Part shown: piece after piece, positions 31,921 through 42,652 of the stretch | How the letters are laid out: every line of letters begins with the position of its first letter | Numbering within the stretch: the stretch's first letter is position 1 | Source of the DNA: Adiantum capillus-veneris | Lineage: Eukaryota; Streptophyta; Polypodiopsida; Polypodiales; Pteridaceae | DNA: 64,000 bases | NCBI GenBank assembly: GCA_014529385.2 | Contig: CM043965.1 | Location: 62,767,933 to 62,831,932, forward strand | Direction: 5' to 3' | Translations under genes and position numbers: made by a program | Notes under the pieces: model-generated | What the model was told of the DNA's origin: nothing | The model's input: the letters and a program-made list of their open reading frames with translations, nothing else | Databases searched by the model: none

Positions 31921-32500
31921 TGTAGCAAGGCTACAGTGTCACTGGCATGGGACAAGCAGTTAGTTGCAATTGGGCTTGAGTTCATATTGGGCGGACTCTC
32001 GCCTAGGAAGTGACAGGTGGCAAGTGTTACGGATGGTGGTCCAGTGGACACCGTGGCCAGATCACCACCACCTCAGTTGGGAGATAGGCTTAGCTGGATT
32101 GGGACATTTGCCAACTGTTGGTGGCTCTTAGGAGATACATATGAGTGGTTGGTTCCAATCGGGGGTACGCATCATTATCCACTTTGTATGGTTTAGCGTC
32201 TTGAGTCTTGAGTCTGGGTTCTGCACGCTACTGGCAATATCCCTGCACAGTTGAGCCTCGACACCCAACTGTACCTATGAGATCTAAGCTGGAGCTGAGT
32301 GTGCTGCCATGCCAGAGTCTGTATCGGTTCCTTTGAGTTTGTCGATGCTCATGCTGTTCATGTTCAGGTTCTGCTGAGTTGTATTGTTGTTGCTCTGTTG
32401 TTCGTTGTCTTCTGTGTTTGCATTTTGTGGAGTGAGATATCACGCACATTGCACTGAGGAGCACCCACTTTAGAGGGCACGACACATTATCTTTGCTATA
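31921..32500 (+). mobile_element. LTR of LTR-2
   Basis: Begins TGTAGCAAGGCTACAGTGTC and ends TTTGCTATA, where relatives end GCTACA. Aligns over its full length with 10494-11080 and 55328-55913. It could be the 3' LTR of the copy before it. However, the next bases (TGGCCCTCAGTTGG) resemble the sequence after a 5' LTR, so it may instead open another, truncated element. Confidence 0.8.
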
Positions 32501-32576
32501 TGGCCCTCAGTTGGACTTGTAGCTCCTTATGTCTAGTATTTTGGAGCATACTGGCGGACCTCGTCTAGCACGAGAG

Positions 32577-33790
32577 GTCTTCGGCTCTTATTTATGGACA
32601 AGTTGTGTTCTCCCAAGCGGCTTGGAGGGTTGAATACTTTGGACTTGCGACGTCATGTTCTGGCACGGAAAGCTATGTTATTGCCAGTCTTGGTGGAGCA
32701 GCAACAACCCTGGCTCTCATGGTGTCACATTTGTCTACGCATATTGTCACGCCGTCCTTTGGTCACTGGCAGCCGACATATTAGGACGTTATTTTTGGGA
32801 AGCTTGAAGGACACCTTCCTGGATGTCCCTTTACTTCTTCTCTCATTGTTGATCGGAAGGCTGCCACTTCACATTTGGCATGGTATGGTAGACAATCCCC
32901 TATGGGTAACTCTCTTCGTTTGGAGAGTCTGCATTGGAGGAGGGCATTCTCTTCGACTTTGGTTCAACGGTCTCCTCGCCAAGCGTATTTTCTTTCCCAA
33001 AAAGGAATCTTCCCGGTGCATCAGGGGGTGGATGACACGGGTCATGTTATTTCGTTTGCTGATGCGGTGTTCCGTTTTCGGTTAGGTCTCCACTATTCTT
33101 CTTTCTGGCGGGAAATTCAAAGCAAGCTTGCCAATCACTCACCCATTCCTCCTTTGGAAGTGGACTCCCGCTTCTCTGATTGGAATCTTGCTGCTACCAG
33201 ATTGGAATGCATTTCAGCTGGCAATGTCTATGCCCTCCTGCTATCTGATGTTTGGATTGTGCATCATGGTAAGCAGTCGTATTTTCTTGTGGCGCTGCTT
33301 AGTGGGAGCTCTACCTGTTGGTAGCTTTTTGCATGCCCGACATATTGCACCGTCTCGTTGCCTGAGATGCCATGAAGCTGAGGAAACTGTGCCACACTTA
33401 TTGTGGGGTTGTCGCTGCTCTAGAGCCTTCATTTGGCAAGCTTCCGCTGCTCTTCGGCTGCGTTTTCCTTCCGGCATTTTTCACAGACGGTTCTGGCTTT
33501 TTGGGGTGCTCCAGTCTTTGCAATCTCAGTTTATGGTGTTTTCTAATTGTGTCAGATTTTGGGTTCTGTGGACCATTTGGCACCATAGAAACTCATTAAT
33601 ATTTCAAGGCATTGATGTTGACGCCTTCTGGGGACATCACTGTAGATGCCTACAGGATTTACTTTGACTGTTTCTAGTCTTCGGAGCCTCATGGTGCTCC
33701 GCTTTTTGTATCTCTTATTTTTCGTGGGACCTGTAAATTCTAAAAACAAGATTTACAAAAAAAGTGTGCGCGCGTGTGTGTGTGTGTATC
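32577..33790 (+). mobile_element. LINE-B 3' portion
   Basis: Starts within ORF2 (KLCSPKRLGGLNTLDLRRHV), continues through RESLHWRRAFSSTLVQRSPR and the zinc-binding region, and ends with the LINE-B 3' UTR, A7 (33745-33751) and a GTGTGCGCGCG(TG)n tract. Truncated at the 5' side near 32577, close to the LTR end. It may be the continuation of the ORF1 fragment at 10233-10493. Confidence 0.75.
32594..33667 (+). pseudogene. LINE-B ORF2 C-terminal region (copy at 33 kb)
   Basis: LVEQQQPWLS, DVPLLLLSLLIGR in one frame, then RQAYFLSQKGIFPVHQGVDD, SAGNVYALLLSDVWIVHHGK, ALPVGSFLHARHIAPSRC, LRCHEAEETVPHLLWGCR and HRRFWLFGVLQSLQ. The zf-RVT Cys/His pattern is present. At least two frameshifts. It also lacks about 60 bp (the SLSKPSLWWQ...LPLKERG segment) kept in the 9-kb copy. 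Confidence 0.75.
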
Positions 33791-34380
33791 ACATTCTCTA
33801 TAGCGGATCTCCATCTTTCCTCCTAGATCTGCCTATCTACTTGAGAGATCTATCTCTCCATATACCTCTCTATTAATTCTAAAAAAGGAATAATCAATAA
33901 CGCAAATTTCCATTCATTAACGCAAGAAAAGAACAAGAAATTGTTGAAGGGTGATTTATTGATTCTATCTATTCTTTCAATTCCGTTGCAGCTGACATTT
34001 ATATCATCTTTAAATATATAAAGAGTGGTTTGAGTGTAAGGATAGATGCTGGCCCACTGTACTCGCCCACATGTACTGGTGCACCCTTGGCCATCCTCTG
34101 GTACACTTGTCCGCACAACAACATCTTGGTCCTTGGTACACACAGCTGCACCTTGGTCCTTGGTCCACACAACTATCCGTACTGTTGTAGCTGGTTGCCT
34201 TGCCATTAAACTACTCATTGTCCCAGTGAGGCAGACCAAAAGAAAACTGCAAAGACAAAAGTTTACTAGTGTGTATATATGACATCCATATACAGAGGTC
34301 TTATACCACGTTCGCAACAGCTGCCTATACCACAGTGAGAGGAGCCCTGGCCTAGCATTGCTAACGTCTTTATCCATTAA
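33791..34380. other. Unassigned region with an open minus-strand frame
   Basis: A minus-strand frame of 193 codons (34431-33850) is open but shows no recognised motif. The plus strand has a short direct repeat around CTTGGTCCTTGGT (34125 and 34152). Neither LTR ends nor poly(A) were identified. It may be an unrecognised transposon piece. Confidence 0.3.
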
Positions 34381-35235
34381 ATGGTAAAGAGTGCTATCTG
34401 CTGTCTTGAGCATGGACGTGCAGCTGACCACATGGGCTTACAGGGTGAGCATCTCATATATGCTGTGGACTCACTAGCTCCTTTTCTTGCACACTTGTTC
34501 ATAAATAGGGTACTAGCAAAGGGTTTACCAGATGAGTGGACAATGCACGCGATTGTGTCGATCCATAAAGCAAGAGATATGCTCAGTCCAAGCAACTACA
34601 TGACAATGATGGTTGGCCATGCCTTGGCCAAGCCTTTATGGAGCATTGCTTGAGTAGGAGTTGAGTTCATATGTGGAACATGAGGGCTTACGCACACCAG
34701 AGAAGCAGGCTTTATGAGAGCTATCTCTACCATTGATCATATATTCACTTCAAGATGTTTGATTGATCGGGCCATGGTGAGGAAGAGAGAGCTATATTGT
34801 TGTTTCGTGGACTTCCTCTGGAGATGAAGTCGACTTAGCAGGTACTTTAGTCCATATGATGCTCTATGCTGATGATGGAATGGTGGTCTGAGTCTCTAGG
34901 AGGTCTATTATAGCACTTGCATGCATTAGATGATTTTTATGCACACAGAGGCCTCACAGTGAACCTTGCGAAGAACAAGGTCATGATCTTTCACACCTCG
35001 AGTCAAAGCAGCAGCCAAACTGTATTCACTCTTGTAGGAGGTCACATGTTGGTGGTCACTTCAAAGTATATATTGGTGGTCACTCCAAAAGTATATCTTG
35101 GGGTTGCAACTATACAATTTACTATGGGATTAACAGCTAGGGCCAGGTTAACATGAGGTTATGTGGCCTTGGCTATGTTAGAGATGCAATTCCACCAGGC
35201 ACACTTCCAAGAACCCCAGACGAAAGGGTGGCTGT
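34381..35235 (+). mobile_element. LINE-C, fragment of a third non-LTR retrotransposon (RT)
   Basis: Reads GRAADHMGLQGEHLIYAVD, SLAPFLAHLF, NRVLAKGLPDEWTMHAIVSI, HKARDMLSPSNYMTMMVGHA, then in other frames GFMRAISTIDHIFTSRCLID and RELYCCFVDF, the catalytic MLYADDGMVV at about 34856, and RGLTVNLAKNKVMIFHTSSQ. These are RT fingers and palm of a non-LTR element distinct from LINE-A and LINE-B; clade uncertain (CR1/RTE-like in style). Several frameshifts and stops. No endonuclease or tail is visible, and the 3' side is cut by LINE-A sequence. Confidence 0.7.
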
Positions 35236-36933
35236 GAAAGCCGTGGCGAACTCCAATGGAGCAGTTTCCTCATGATGGACACGAGCAGAGGAGCAATCTG
35301 CTGGTCTGATGACAGATCCAAACCAACCTGACAACCCAAGTATCGAGTTGGTGTCCCTTGGGGGATCCACCTAAATCCCTCTCCCGGCGACCAATCGGGT
35401 GGGGGCATGACCAACCCAGAAAGCCATTGTCTTTTGCCAGTTATTCAATGCTCCCGGCGCACAATAGAACACCTCAAGAGCCTGCTCACACCTATGCAAA
35501 TTGGCCTCCCGGACCTCCAGAAACATGCCCGAGTCATTAGCAAACTCAGCATTCAAAAGCTCATCTCCCCGAAGAGGTATGTGTAGTCCACGCAAACAAA
35601 TCTTCTGTGAAGTCAAAAATCTACTCATCACCTCAACATAGAAAAGGGACAAGAAGGGGGCAAGAGGCCATCCCTGTCATAGTGACTGTGTGAGCATGAA
35701 ATGTTCCCCTCTTCCCCTGCCAACAACACTTGACTGTGCACACACCTGTAGAGTGCTGACACCCCTCTAATCCACGCATGTGAAAAGCCCATCCGATGCA
35801 TTGTGCCCTCAAGGAAGCCCCAGTTAACTCTGTCATAGGCCTTCTCAAAGTCGAGAAGGAGCACCACAAGGTCCTCTCCTCTGAGACGAGCGAGAACAGT
35901 CTCCTCCTAGAAGGTGAAAATGTTGTCAAGGATGTACGCACTACATAAGTCTCGACCAAGAAGCTCCCAATACTCCAAGATGAAGCTTGGAGTCAAACCA
36001 TCCTTCCGTGGGCAGCTTCCATATGGGAGTGCCTTGAGAGCCTCTAGAGCTCCTTTGGCCAGAGTGGACTTTCAAGCCTTTGGCGCATCTCCTCAGTGAC
36101 TAAACAAGGCATATGTGCCCACACCTGCTCTCTGAAACATCCTGACGCTATGATGATTGTGGCTCATCTGAGAGCAACTCACGGTAAAAGTTAGAAGCAA
36201 TTGTGCACATATCATCGAGCTTTGTGGCAATAGTCCCATCCGGTCTCCTCAACTGGCGAACACTTGAATGTGCACAACGAGGACCCATCATCTCAAAAAA
36301 CTCACGAGTAATTGTCTCCCACCTGGGTCCATTGAGATGCCTTGCGGTGGAAGGAAAACTTGTGGCACCGCTCCTCAGCGGTAATTAGCTCCTGTCAAGC
36401 CTACTGCATCTAATCCTCCATCCAAGGGCTACCTTGGTGACGCTCTTGCATCCATTGTGAAGAAGCTGCTTCCCCTCCTCTCGGGGCCGCAGCCAAGCGG
36501 GCTGTTGACTCTTGGAGGAAGAAACGACTAAGCTCCACAAGGCGCCTGTGGCCGCTCATGCTGGGTCACTTGGTGTGTCCACACTCGTTGTCCAAAGCAC
36601 CACAACTTGCTGTTTGAGCTTTGTATCTAGCACGATCCTCTCTGGGATATGTAGCATGAGACTACCACTCCGCTGTTTCTGACATAGGTCCATGATCTGA
36701 AAAAGTAGTCCCTGTCAAATGAAAACTGAACCGCCCATGTCACAGATGTAATCACTAGTGTAAAAGCGATCTATCCTGGAGAGTTTCATTCCTCCTACTC
36801 TACAGCCTAACCGAAGAAAGAGAGGCTGTCTGAAGGCCGCATAAAGCATGCATGCTGCCATACATCCGAAATCCTCGAAGTCATACATATGCACTCCCAA
36901 GGAGCCAACTCAGCTCTATGTAGATGGTTGCTC
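35236..36933 (-). mobile_element. LINE-A copy, RT to endonuclease part, cut by LTR-3
   Basis: Minus-strand order: endonuclease pieces (MKLSRIDRFYTSDY near 36780), linker (36000-36700), RT (LLLDFEKAYDRVNWGFLEGT, DELLNAEFANDSGMFLEVRE, TRYLGCQVGLDLSSDQQ). The catalytic motif is FAND, so one catalytic Asp is changed to Asn. The copy is heavily decayed. At 36933 it is interrupted by LTR-3 and resumes at 49551 with the next endonuclease segment. Confidence 0.8.
36929..36933. repeat. Target-site duplication of LTR-3, left copy
   Basis: TGCTC immediately before the LTR; the partner is at 49551-49555. Removing everything between leaves one TGCTC and restores alignment with LINE-A at 18215-18260. Confidence 0.7.
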
Positions 36934-37710
36934 TGTCACAAACTGCTGACTTGCCAAGCCATTGAAGTTGTGGTGGGTTAGGGCTCTTCGAGCCTAACCT
37001 AGACGACTTGCAGATCCCAGCTAAGGGGTCTAAACCCCTAAGAGAAGAAGCAACAACAATAGAAGAAGAAGTCTTACCAACTTACAGATCCTCGCAGAGT
37101 GGGGTAATTTTTAAAAGAAGCTCCTACCAACTTATGGGACCTCGTCTGGTGGGGCCCAAGTGCCTAGGAGCCCTAAATAAAGCAGGACCAACACGCGGGC
37201 ACACACATATCTTGCATAAAAACGTGATGACAATGGCAGTTGAACGGATGCTCACGATTTGCATTGATGATGTGGCAGTGTACGGACTTCCGTGAATTGC
37301 GTTGCAACATTCTAACGTGGTAGGTGTACGGTTTTTCCGTGTTTTTAGTTGCTGCCAACTTTTAGAACTAGATGCTTTTAAGCTTGTAGCTCTTCATGTA
37401 ACTGCTTTTGAGAGGCTGAGGGCCTGTAAATTGAAGGGTGGGCTCTCTTCTCTATCTCCCTTGCAAGAGCAGGAGCAAAATAGAGCAGAGCGGCATTGAC
37501 ACTTGTATACTGAGTTCAAGCAATATAAAGAAATACCGAGAGGGGTACCAGGGTTTGGGGCCAGTTCTCTCTTGGGGTGGAACTCTACGACTCTTCGTCT
37601 CGTGTGTCGTGCACTCTGTCTCAGTTTAGTAGTTGTGAAGTGTTTAAAGTTGTCTCGTTTGTTCTATTCCGTTGGCACGTGGTGTCCCCCGTCCCATTAT
37701 AGTGGTATCA
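36934..37710 (+). mobile_element. 5' LTR of LTR-3
   Basis: Begins TGTCACAAACTGCTGACTTG. Carries a CA-rich stretch near 37195-37212 (CGGGCACACACAT), a TATA-like AATATAAAG with the conserved LTR block at 37527-37590, and ends near CATTATA followed by TGGTATCAG, the start of an initiator-Met PBS. It is cut there by the LTR-5 fold-back piece. Homologous to 40176-40434 plus 49021-49513. Confidence 0.75.
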
Positions 37711-38275
37711 GCATCCCTTGTAAGTTCAAAAGAGCTCTTTGGCCTCTCACTCTGCAGAGCATCTGGATGCACAATCTGAGAGTAGAGGACCCTCGGGAGT
37801 TATACCTTGATATGAGCAACAATAAAGAAATACCGAAAGGGGCGCCAATGTCATAGGCTTGGGCACTCCAAGTCGAGAATCTGGCACAAGACATGAGAGA
37901 ATCACTTAAAATACTTCACAACTTTAAAATCACAGTTCAATTTGGTCGACATGGCCTGGCGTAGTTTCGTGCCCAGAGAGATTGGCCCCAAAAATTGGCG
38001 CCCCTTTCGGTATTTCTTTATATTAATGCTTGAGCAAAGTACAGCTTCCGAGGGGTCCTCTGCTCTCAGACTCTACGTCCAGATGCCCTGAAGAGTGAGG
38101 CCCCTTGGGCTTATTTATTCTTACAAGGGATGCCCCAAAAGAAGAGCCCCAAAAGCTTCTAACTCAAAAGCAAAAAGTCCCAAAAGCAACTGGTTCCAAA
38201 ATCTGTCAGAAAAGGAGTCAGCGTAATTTGCAAAAATCCGTACAGGCTGCCACGTTAGCATCGGTCAACGCAAAT
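37711..38275. mobile_element. LTR-5 fold-back: inverted LTR pieces
   Basis: Plus-strand piece 37711-37847 (GCATCCCTTGTAAG to GGGGCGCCA) and minus-strand LTR 37849 to about 38275. The segment 37996-38133 is the inverted counterpart of the first piece. The minus-strand LTR ends TGCCCAAGCCTATGACA at 37849. It belongs to a chromovirus-type family related to LTR-1 and LTR-4, but distinct. No coding sequence. Confidence 0.65.
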
Positions 38276-38289
38276 CCCGGAAATCCGTA

Positions 38290-39300
38290 CTGTCTGTGGG
38301 CCGGAAATCAAGTTTTGAGGTGGCAAGCAGATCCAGGAAGCGTGCTCGTTTCAAGGATGATTGAGATTTTTCTTCGTCTTCAGAGAGTTCCGACAGTTCG
38401 TTGTCCTCTAGTTGTAGAGTGGATGAGAAAAGGTGAAAGAAGTAGAGAAAGACAAGAAAAGCAGATTTCTGAAAAGTCTAGAAGGCATGGTAGGCCATCT
38501 AGCAGTTCGGAGGAGGAGCTAGTCCTCTTCTGACAGTGAACAGATTAGCAAGAAGACCAATGAGTTCAAGGAAGGGGGTCAGGGCCGTCAGGTTTGAGAC
38601 GTTTTTAGGCTACCAGGACACCCATTGAGCCCTTGAGTTTGTACAACAGTTTGACGTCGCCTTCTCTGGAGGTCGGCTCACGGAACACTCTTAGGTGCGA
38701 AGGGCGGCATCTTACTTGAAAGGAATTGCACAGACATGGTGGTCTCTTTGTTGTTACGCAGAGAAGCACCTGCAATGTGGGTAAAATTCAAGGGAATTTT
38801 CACGTTAACTTGGATATCATATGAATATGAAAGAGAGGTCATCACATTTTGGCATCATGTGAGAATGACTAAGAAAGATACATTGGGTCACTATTGCTAG
38901 AGGTTTTGGGATACTTATTTGCCAGTGTCTTCGTTTCAGAAGATTACTTTGAGAGACCAGATTGAGCGGTTTTACTGGGGTTTGCCAAAAGAGATTCAAG
39001 ACCATTGTCTGCAACAGAAGTCTGACTCTATTCAGAGACTTATGGGAAATGCTAAGCAAGGATTTGGGATGCATGTTGGCTGATTGACTTATCCTATGGA
39101 CAAGACAATATCCACCTCATTAGGGCAAGAGTCTTCCAATAAAGAGAATGATATGGGGGAACCAAATGAAAAATCATCAAAGGATTTTAGAGCAGTACGA
39201 GAATCAAATGTTAGCGCATCCGAGGGTTTTGACGAACTAAGGGAACCTGATGCAAGGTCATTAGAGGATTCCGGAGAAGAAAGAGGAAATGATCATAGAA
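38290..39300 (+). pseudogene. LTR-3 gag, strongly decayed
   Basis: Recognisable by comparison with LTR-1 gag: FVQQFDVAFSGGRLTEHS (about 38639), RRAASYLKGIAQTWWS, YEYEREVITFWHHVRMTKKD, SSFQKITLRDQIERFYWGLP, KEIQDHCLQQKSDSIQRLMG. TAG or TGA stops and frameshifts occur throughout, including TAG inside HYC-RFW near 38896 and TGA after GMHVG. No zinc knuckle remains. Confidence 0.7.
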
Positions 39301-39625
39301 ACATGGGACGAAGGGGACGGCCCCTAGAGACGGGGGACGCCCGTATGTGGGACGGGTACGGGTGGGGACGTGCTGGGACGGACGGTTGCGGGGTGCCACA
39401 TGGGGTCGCAACTTGAATGTCCCGGGGATGGCAGGGGACGGCCGGTCAACGGTCAAGATTTTTCAAAATTTAAAAAACTGACCGTTTCTAACGGTCAATA
39501 TCTCTCCAACAGCCATATTTTTGAACTTTGAAGCTTTCAAGCCTCAAGGAGTTGCACCCCCATGGCTATAAAAGACACCCTTGTGGCATGTACTTTTCAT
39601 TTTGTATCCATCTCGACCATCAAAA
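39301..39625. other. Insert with GGGACG repeats and a TATA-like motif
   Basis: Separates gag from RNase H in LTR-3. Its first 130 bp has at least eight GGGACG or GGGGACG units, then an AT-rich stretch with ACCGTTTCTAACGGTCA (small inverted repeat) and CTATAAAAGACACC. This does not resemble LTR-3 coding sequence. Subterminal hexamer repeats are typical of hAT-type DNA transposon ends, but no terminal inverted repeats or 8-bp duplication were identified. Confidence 0.35.
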
Positions 39626-39745
39626 ATTGGCCCGCAGTCTGGGAGCAGTCTTCATGCAGGAAGGTCATGTTGTAGCGTATGAGAGCCGAATGTTTTCTAG
39701 ACCAAAGCTGGTTGCATAGATTTATGAGAAGGAGCTCATGTCCTG
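39626..39745 (+). pseudogene. LTR-3 RNase H fragment
   Basis: RSLGAVFMQEGHVVAYESRM, FSRPKLVA, a TAG, IYEKEL: the first part of the RNase H domain, closely matching LTR-1 at 25250-25360. The rest of pol (RT, integrase) is absent. The remaining 39746-40163 is 3' non-coding. Confidence 0.7.
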
Positions 39746-40104
39746 GACCTTTTTAGGTTTATTGCAGGGGGAGTGATGAGGTAGTCGTTGAGTAGATTCA
39801 TACTGCAGACCGTATGTCTCGGGGGAGTGCTTAGTGGTGATGTTCGTTGTGTCTTCTAACATGCATATGTGAGCATTTGTGTTGCATTGTGATGTGCAAA
39901 CCAGTGGCTATTCCTAATTGGGGGAGATTGCCTGGGTATAGTGTATCAAGACACCTGTTAGAGATCAACGCGGTCTGGGTGTGATGGATAATTTTTCTAC
40001 AGCGGAATATCAAGAGCTCTAATCCGGAATGAAAAAACTGATTGTCCCTTGAATTATCCCTCGGAGTGACCATTGAAAATTTTTGAGCCAACTTGAGTTG
40101 TTTT

Positions 40105-40144
40105 GCAAATATACGGTAATCGTGGAGGATTACCGTATATTTGC
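40105..40144. repeat. Perfect 17-bp hairpin upstream of the LTR-3 polypurine tract
   Basis: GCAAATATACGGTAATC (40105-40121), a 6-nt loop, then the exact inverted copy (40128-40144). It lies about 20 bp before the polypurine tract AAGAAGGGGGGA (40164-40175). Confidence 0.85.
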
Positions 40145-40163
40145 GGACGATTACTCTTCTTTC

Positions 40164-40434
40164 AAGAAGGGGGGATGTCACAAATTGCTAACGTGTCAAG
40201 CCACTGAAGACCCGGCGGGTTAGGGCTCTCTCAGCCTAACCTTAGCTGAATTGCAGATCCTGACCGAGGGGCCTAAACCCTAAAAGAAGCAGCAGCAGTA
40301 GAAGAAGTCTTAGCAACTTATAGATCCTCACCAAGTGGGGTAATTTTTAAAAGAAGTTCCTACCAACTTATGGGACCCCATGCCCAAGTGCATACAATAG
40401 GACCAACGCGCGCGCACACGCGCACACACCCACA
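40164..40434 (+). mobile_element. Polypurine tract and first third of the LTR-3 3' LTR
   Basis: Polypurine tract at 40164-40175, then the LTR from TGTCACAAATTGCTAACGTG (40176). It matches the first ~260 bp of the 5' LTR, up to the CA-rich tract (40408-40433). There it is interrupted by stacked LINE-B insertions and resumes at 49021. Confidence 0.8.
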
Positions 40435-41825
40435 ACGTTGGAGGGAAGTCGAAAGAATGCCAAAAAGCAAGAAACGTTTGCGGAAAACCATCGAGGGAAA
40501 TCAAAGATTCATACAAGCAGAAACGCATCGAAGGAATGTCCTGGTGCAGCGACAATCCCAAAGCAGATGTCTGACATTCTCATCAACAACGGAGCAACTG
40601 ACACAACGAGAGGAGCTAATGTGACGCGCTGCAAGGAGAGTTCCAACCGGAAGAACTCCCACCAAACAACGCCAAAGAAACAGACGCTCCTTAAGAGGCA
40701 AGTGAGACTTCCAAATCACAATGAGAGCCTGTCTCCACCATCGTTCAGATTTGTGCAAAGCCCAAATTGCATTACAGTGATTAGCCAGCCAAGAGTCTTG
40801 CACAAGAGAAGCATAGATATATTGGGCAGAAATCGCATCCATAGGAGTGTCCCATAAAGTCCAATCCTGCATACGACAACCACCTGCCAGTGACGGAATA
40901 GGAAGGAAATCAGCCAGCTGAAGCAGTCTCCAAATCCGACGATAATGCATTCCCAACCCAAAGCTTGTTGCTGCGTGAGAAAAAGTAAGCAAATTCCCAG
41001 ATGAATCCACCGCATCATCCACTGTGCATACTCAACGACTAGAGAGGAAGTAGGCTAGACGATGCGATTGATCAACCAGGGTAATAGAGAACACCTTACT
41101 CCAATGAATGCTTTCCAAACGCAAGGAATTCCCATCTGCTTGTTGCCTGCCATGCTAGTAGAGATGATCCGTAACATCTTTCCAAGCGGAGAGCAAGGCA
41201 GAGGTGAATAAGCAACCAGGAACATAACCATCCATCTTGCCAAACACAATCTCCCAAAGGGAAGTCTGCCAACGACCAAAAGCGGGAGTGGTAGCGTGCG
41301 GACATAGATCAACAACCATAACTGTCCATGGCTGAGATTGCCGCACAAGAGTAGGTAATAACATTGCCTTCCTAGCCAATGCATGGCGACGAAGGTCCAA
41401 AATATTCAGGCCCCCAAGACGCTTCGGAGTGCAAAGCTTCTGCATTGCTAACAAACGGAGGCCTTTCTTATGAGAACTAGTGCACCACAAGTGAGATACA
41501 ATATTAGACATCAGCAATGAGAGACGAGAGTGAGGCCAGTGCAACAACGGCAAGTAAAATTGAACATAAGCCATCATGACACTTTGCACAATACGAAGTC
41601 GAACATGTAGCGGCCATGTAGACAGTTTCCAATAGTGCAACTTGACATTCAATCGTTGCATAACCCAATCAATTTGCTGTGTACTAGTTACATGCCAGCC
41701 GATAGGGTATCCTAAGTGCCTGACCACCACATGCGGATCAAGAATCTCACCAGGCCACAGAAGATGATGCCAGTCATAAACCTCCAGAGGCAAGAGTTTG
41801 GATTTGTGAAAGTTAACCTTAAGGC
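40435..41825 (-). pseudogene. LINE-B ORF2, RT end and zf-RVT (twin-primed copy)
   Basis: VNFHKSKLLPLEVYDWHHLL, VVRHLGYPIGWHVTSTQQID, LNVKLHYWKLSTWPLHVRLR, KKGLRLLAMQKLCTPKRLGG, FGKMDGYVPGCLFTSAL, GLGMHYRRIWRLLQLADFLP, LPLKERLFLWRCLVGVLPVG, CVSCSVVDENVRHLLWDCR. Ordered as in the nearly complete copy; a frameshift lies near 41050-41160. Confidence 0.8.
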
Positions 41826-42632
41826 ACATACATGTATGGCAGACATTGTGATTTTGCAAGAACACAATCAGCATGAATATGCTGTGCAATGCTCCTACTT
41901 TGCAGGATACTGGATAGCATATGCTGGTTTGTCGGATTGTTCTGGTGTTTTGATTATGGTTAGGCATGAGTTGCAACCAGTTCTGGCGTATAATGATCCA
42001 GACGGTCGTTGGATGGCGGTCCAATGCACGATCAATGGTCAGATTTATGAATTTGGTGGAGTATATGCGTATACAGCCTCGGGACAATGAGCTACTTTGT
42101 GGCATGCGATATCTTCTTATCCGCGGCTTTCCAATGCCCTGCTTTGTGGTGATTTTAACATTGCACCTGCCTTATCGGATAATACCACAGGACATTCCCA
42201 CATGCTGAGCATAGAATTGCAGGCATGGAAAAATCTTGTTGCATGCACACAGATGTTGGACTTGTGGACTCTCTTGCATCCTAATGTTTCGGGATACACA
42301 TTTCAATATAATGCCTTTTCTACATATCGTGCAAGATTACATCGGTGGTATGTCCTCGGCATGCAACAATTTGATGAGTTTGTATGCGAAATGCGAATAG
42401 ATCATTCTTCGCTTTTATCTGATCATACTCCTGTTGTGATACTGTTGCGCTATGGGCAACTACACTCTGATCAGCCTCTTTCTAAGAAACGCTTGTTGCA
42501 CATCAACAATGCTTATCTTTTGCATGAGGCATTCTGCGAAATGATTTTTGAGTTATTCCCCCCTTGGTTGCTCAAATGTATCTTGATCCTGATGTTGCTT
42601 GGGTTCGCTTTGTTGTACGAGTGCAAAGTGTA
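41826..42632 (+). pseudogene. LINE-B endonuclease domain, inverted segment
   Basis: MADIVILQEHNQHEYAVQCS, GVLIMVRHELQPVLAYNDPD, GVYAYTASG, ALLCGDFNIAPALSDNTTGH, RARLHRWYVLGMQQFDEFVC, DHSSLLSDHTPVVILL, then the start of the linker (KKRLLHINNAYLLHEAF). APE signatures QEH, GDFN and SDHTP are conserved. One TGA near 42088 and a frameshift break it. Confidence 0.8.
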
Positions 42633-42652
42633 ATTTAGGACTATGGTAGTCT

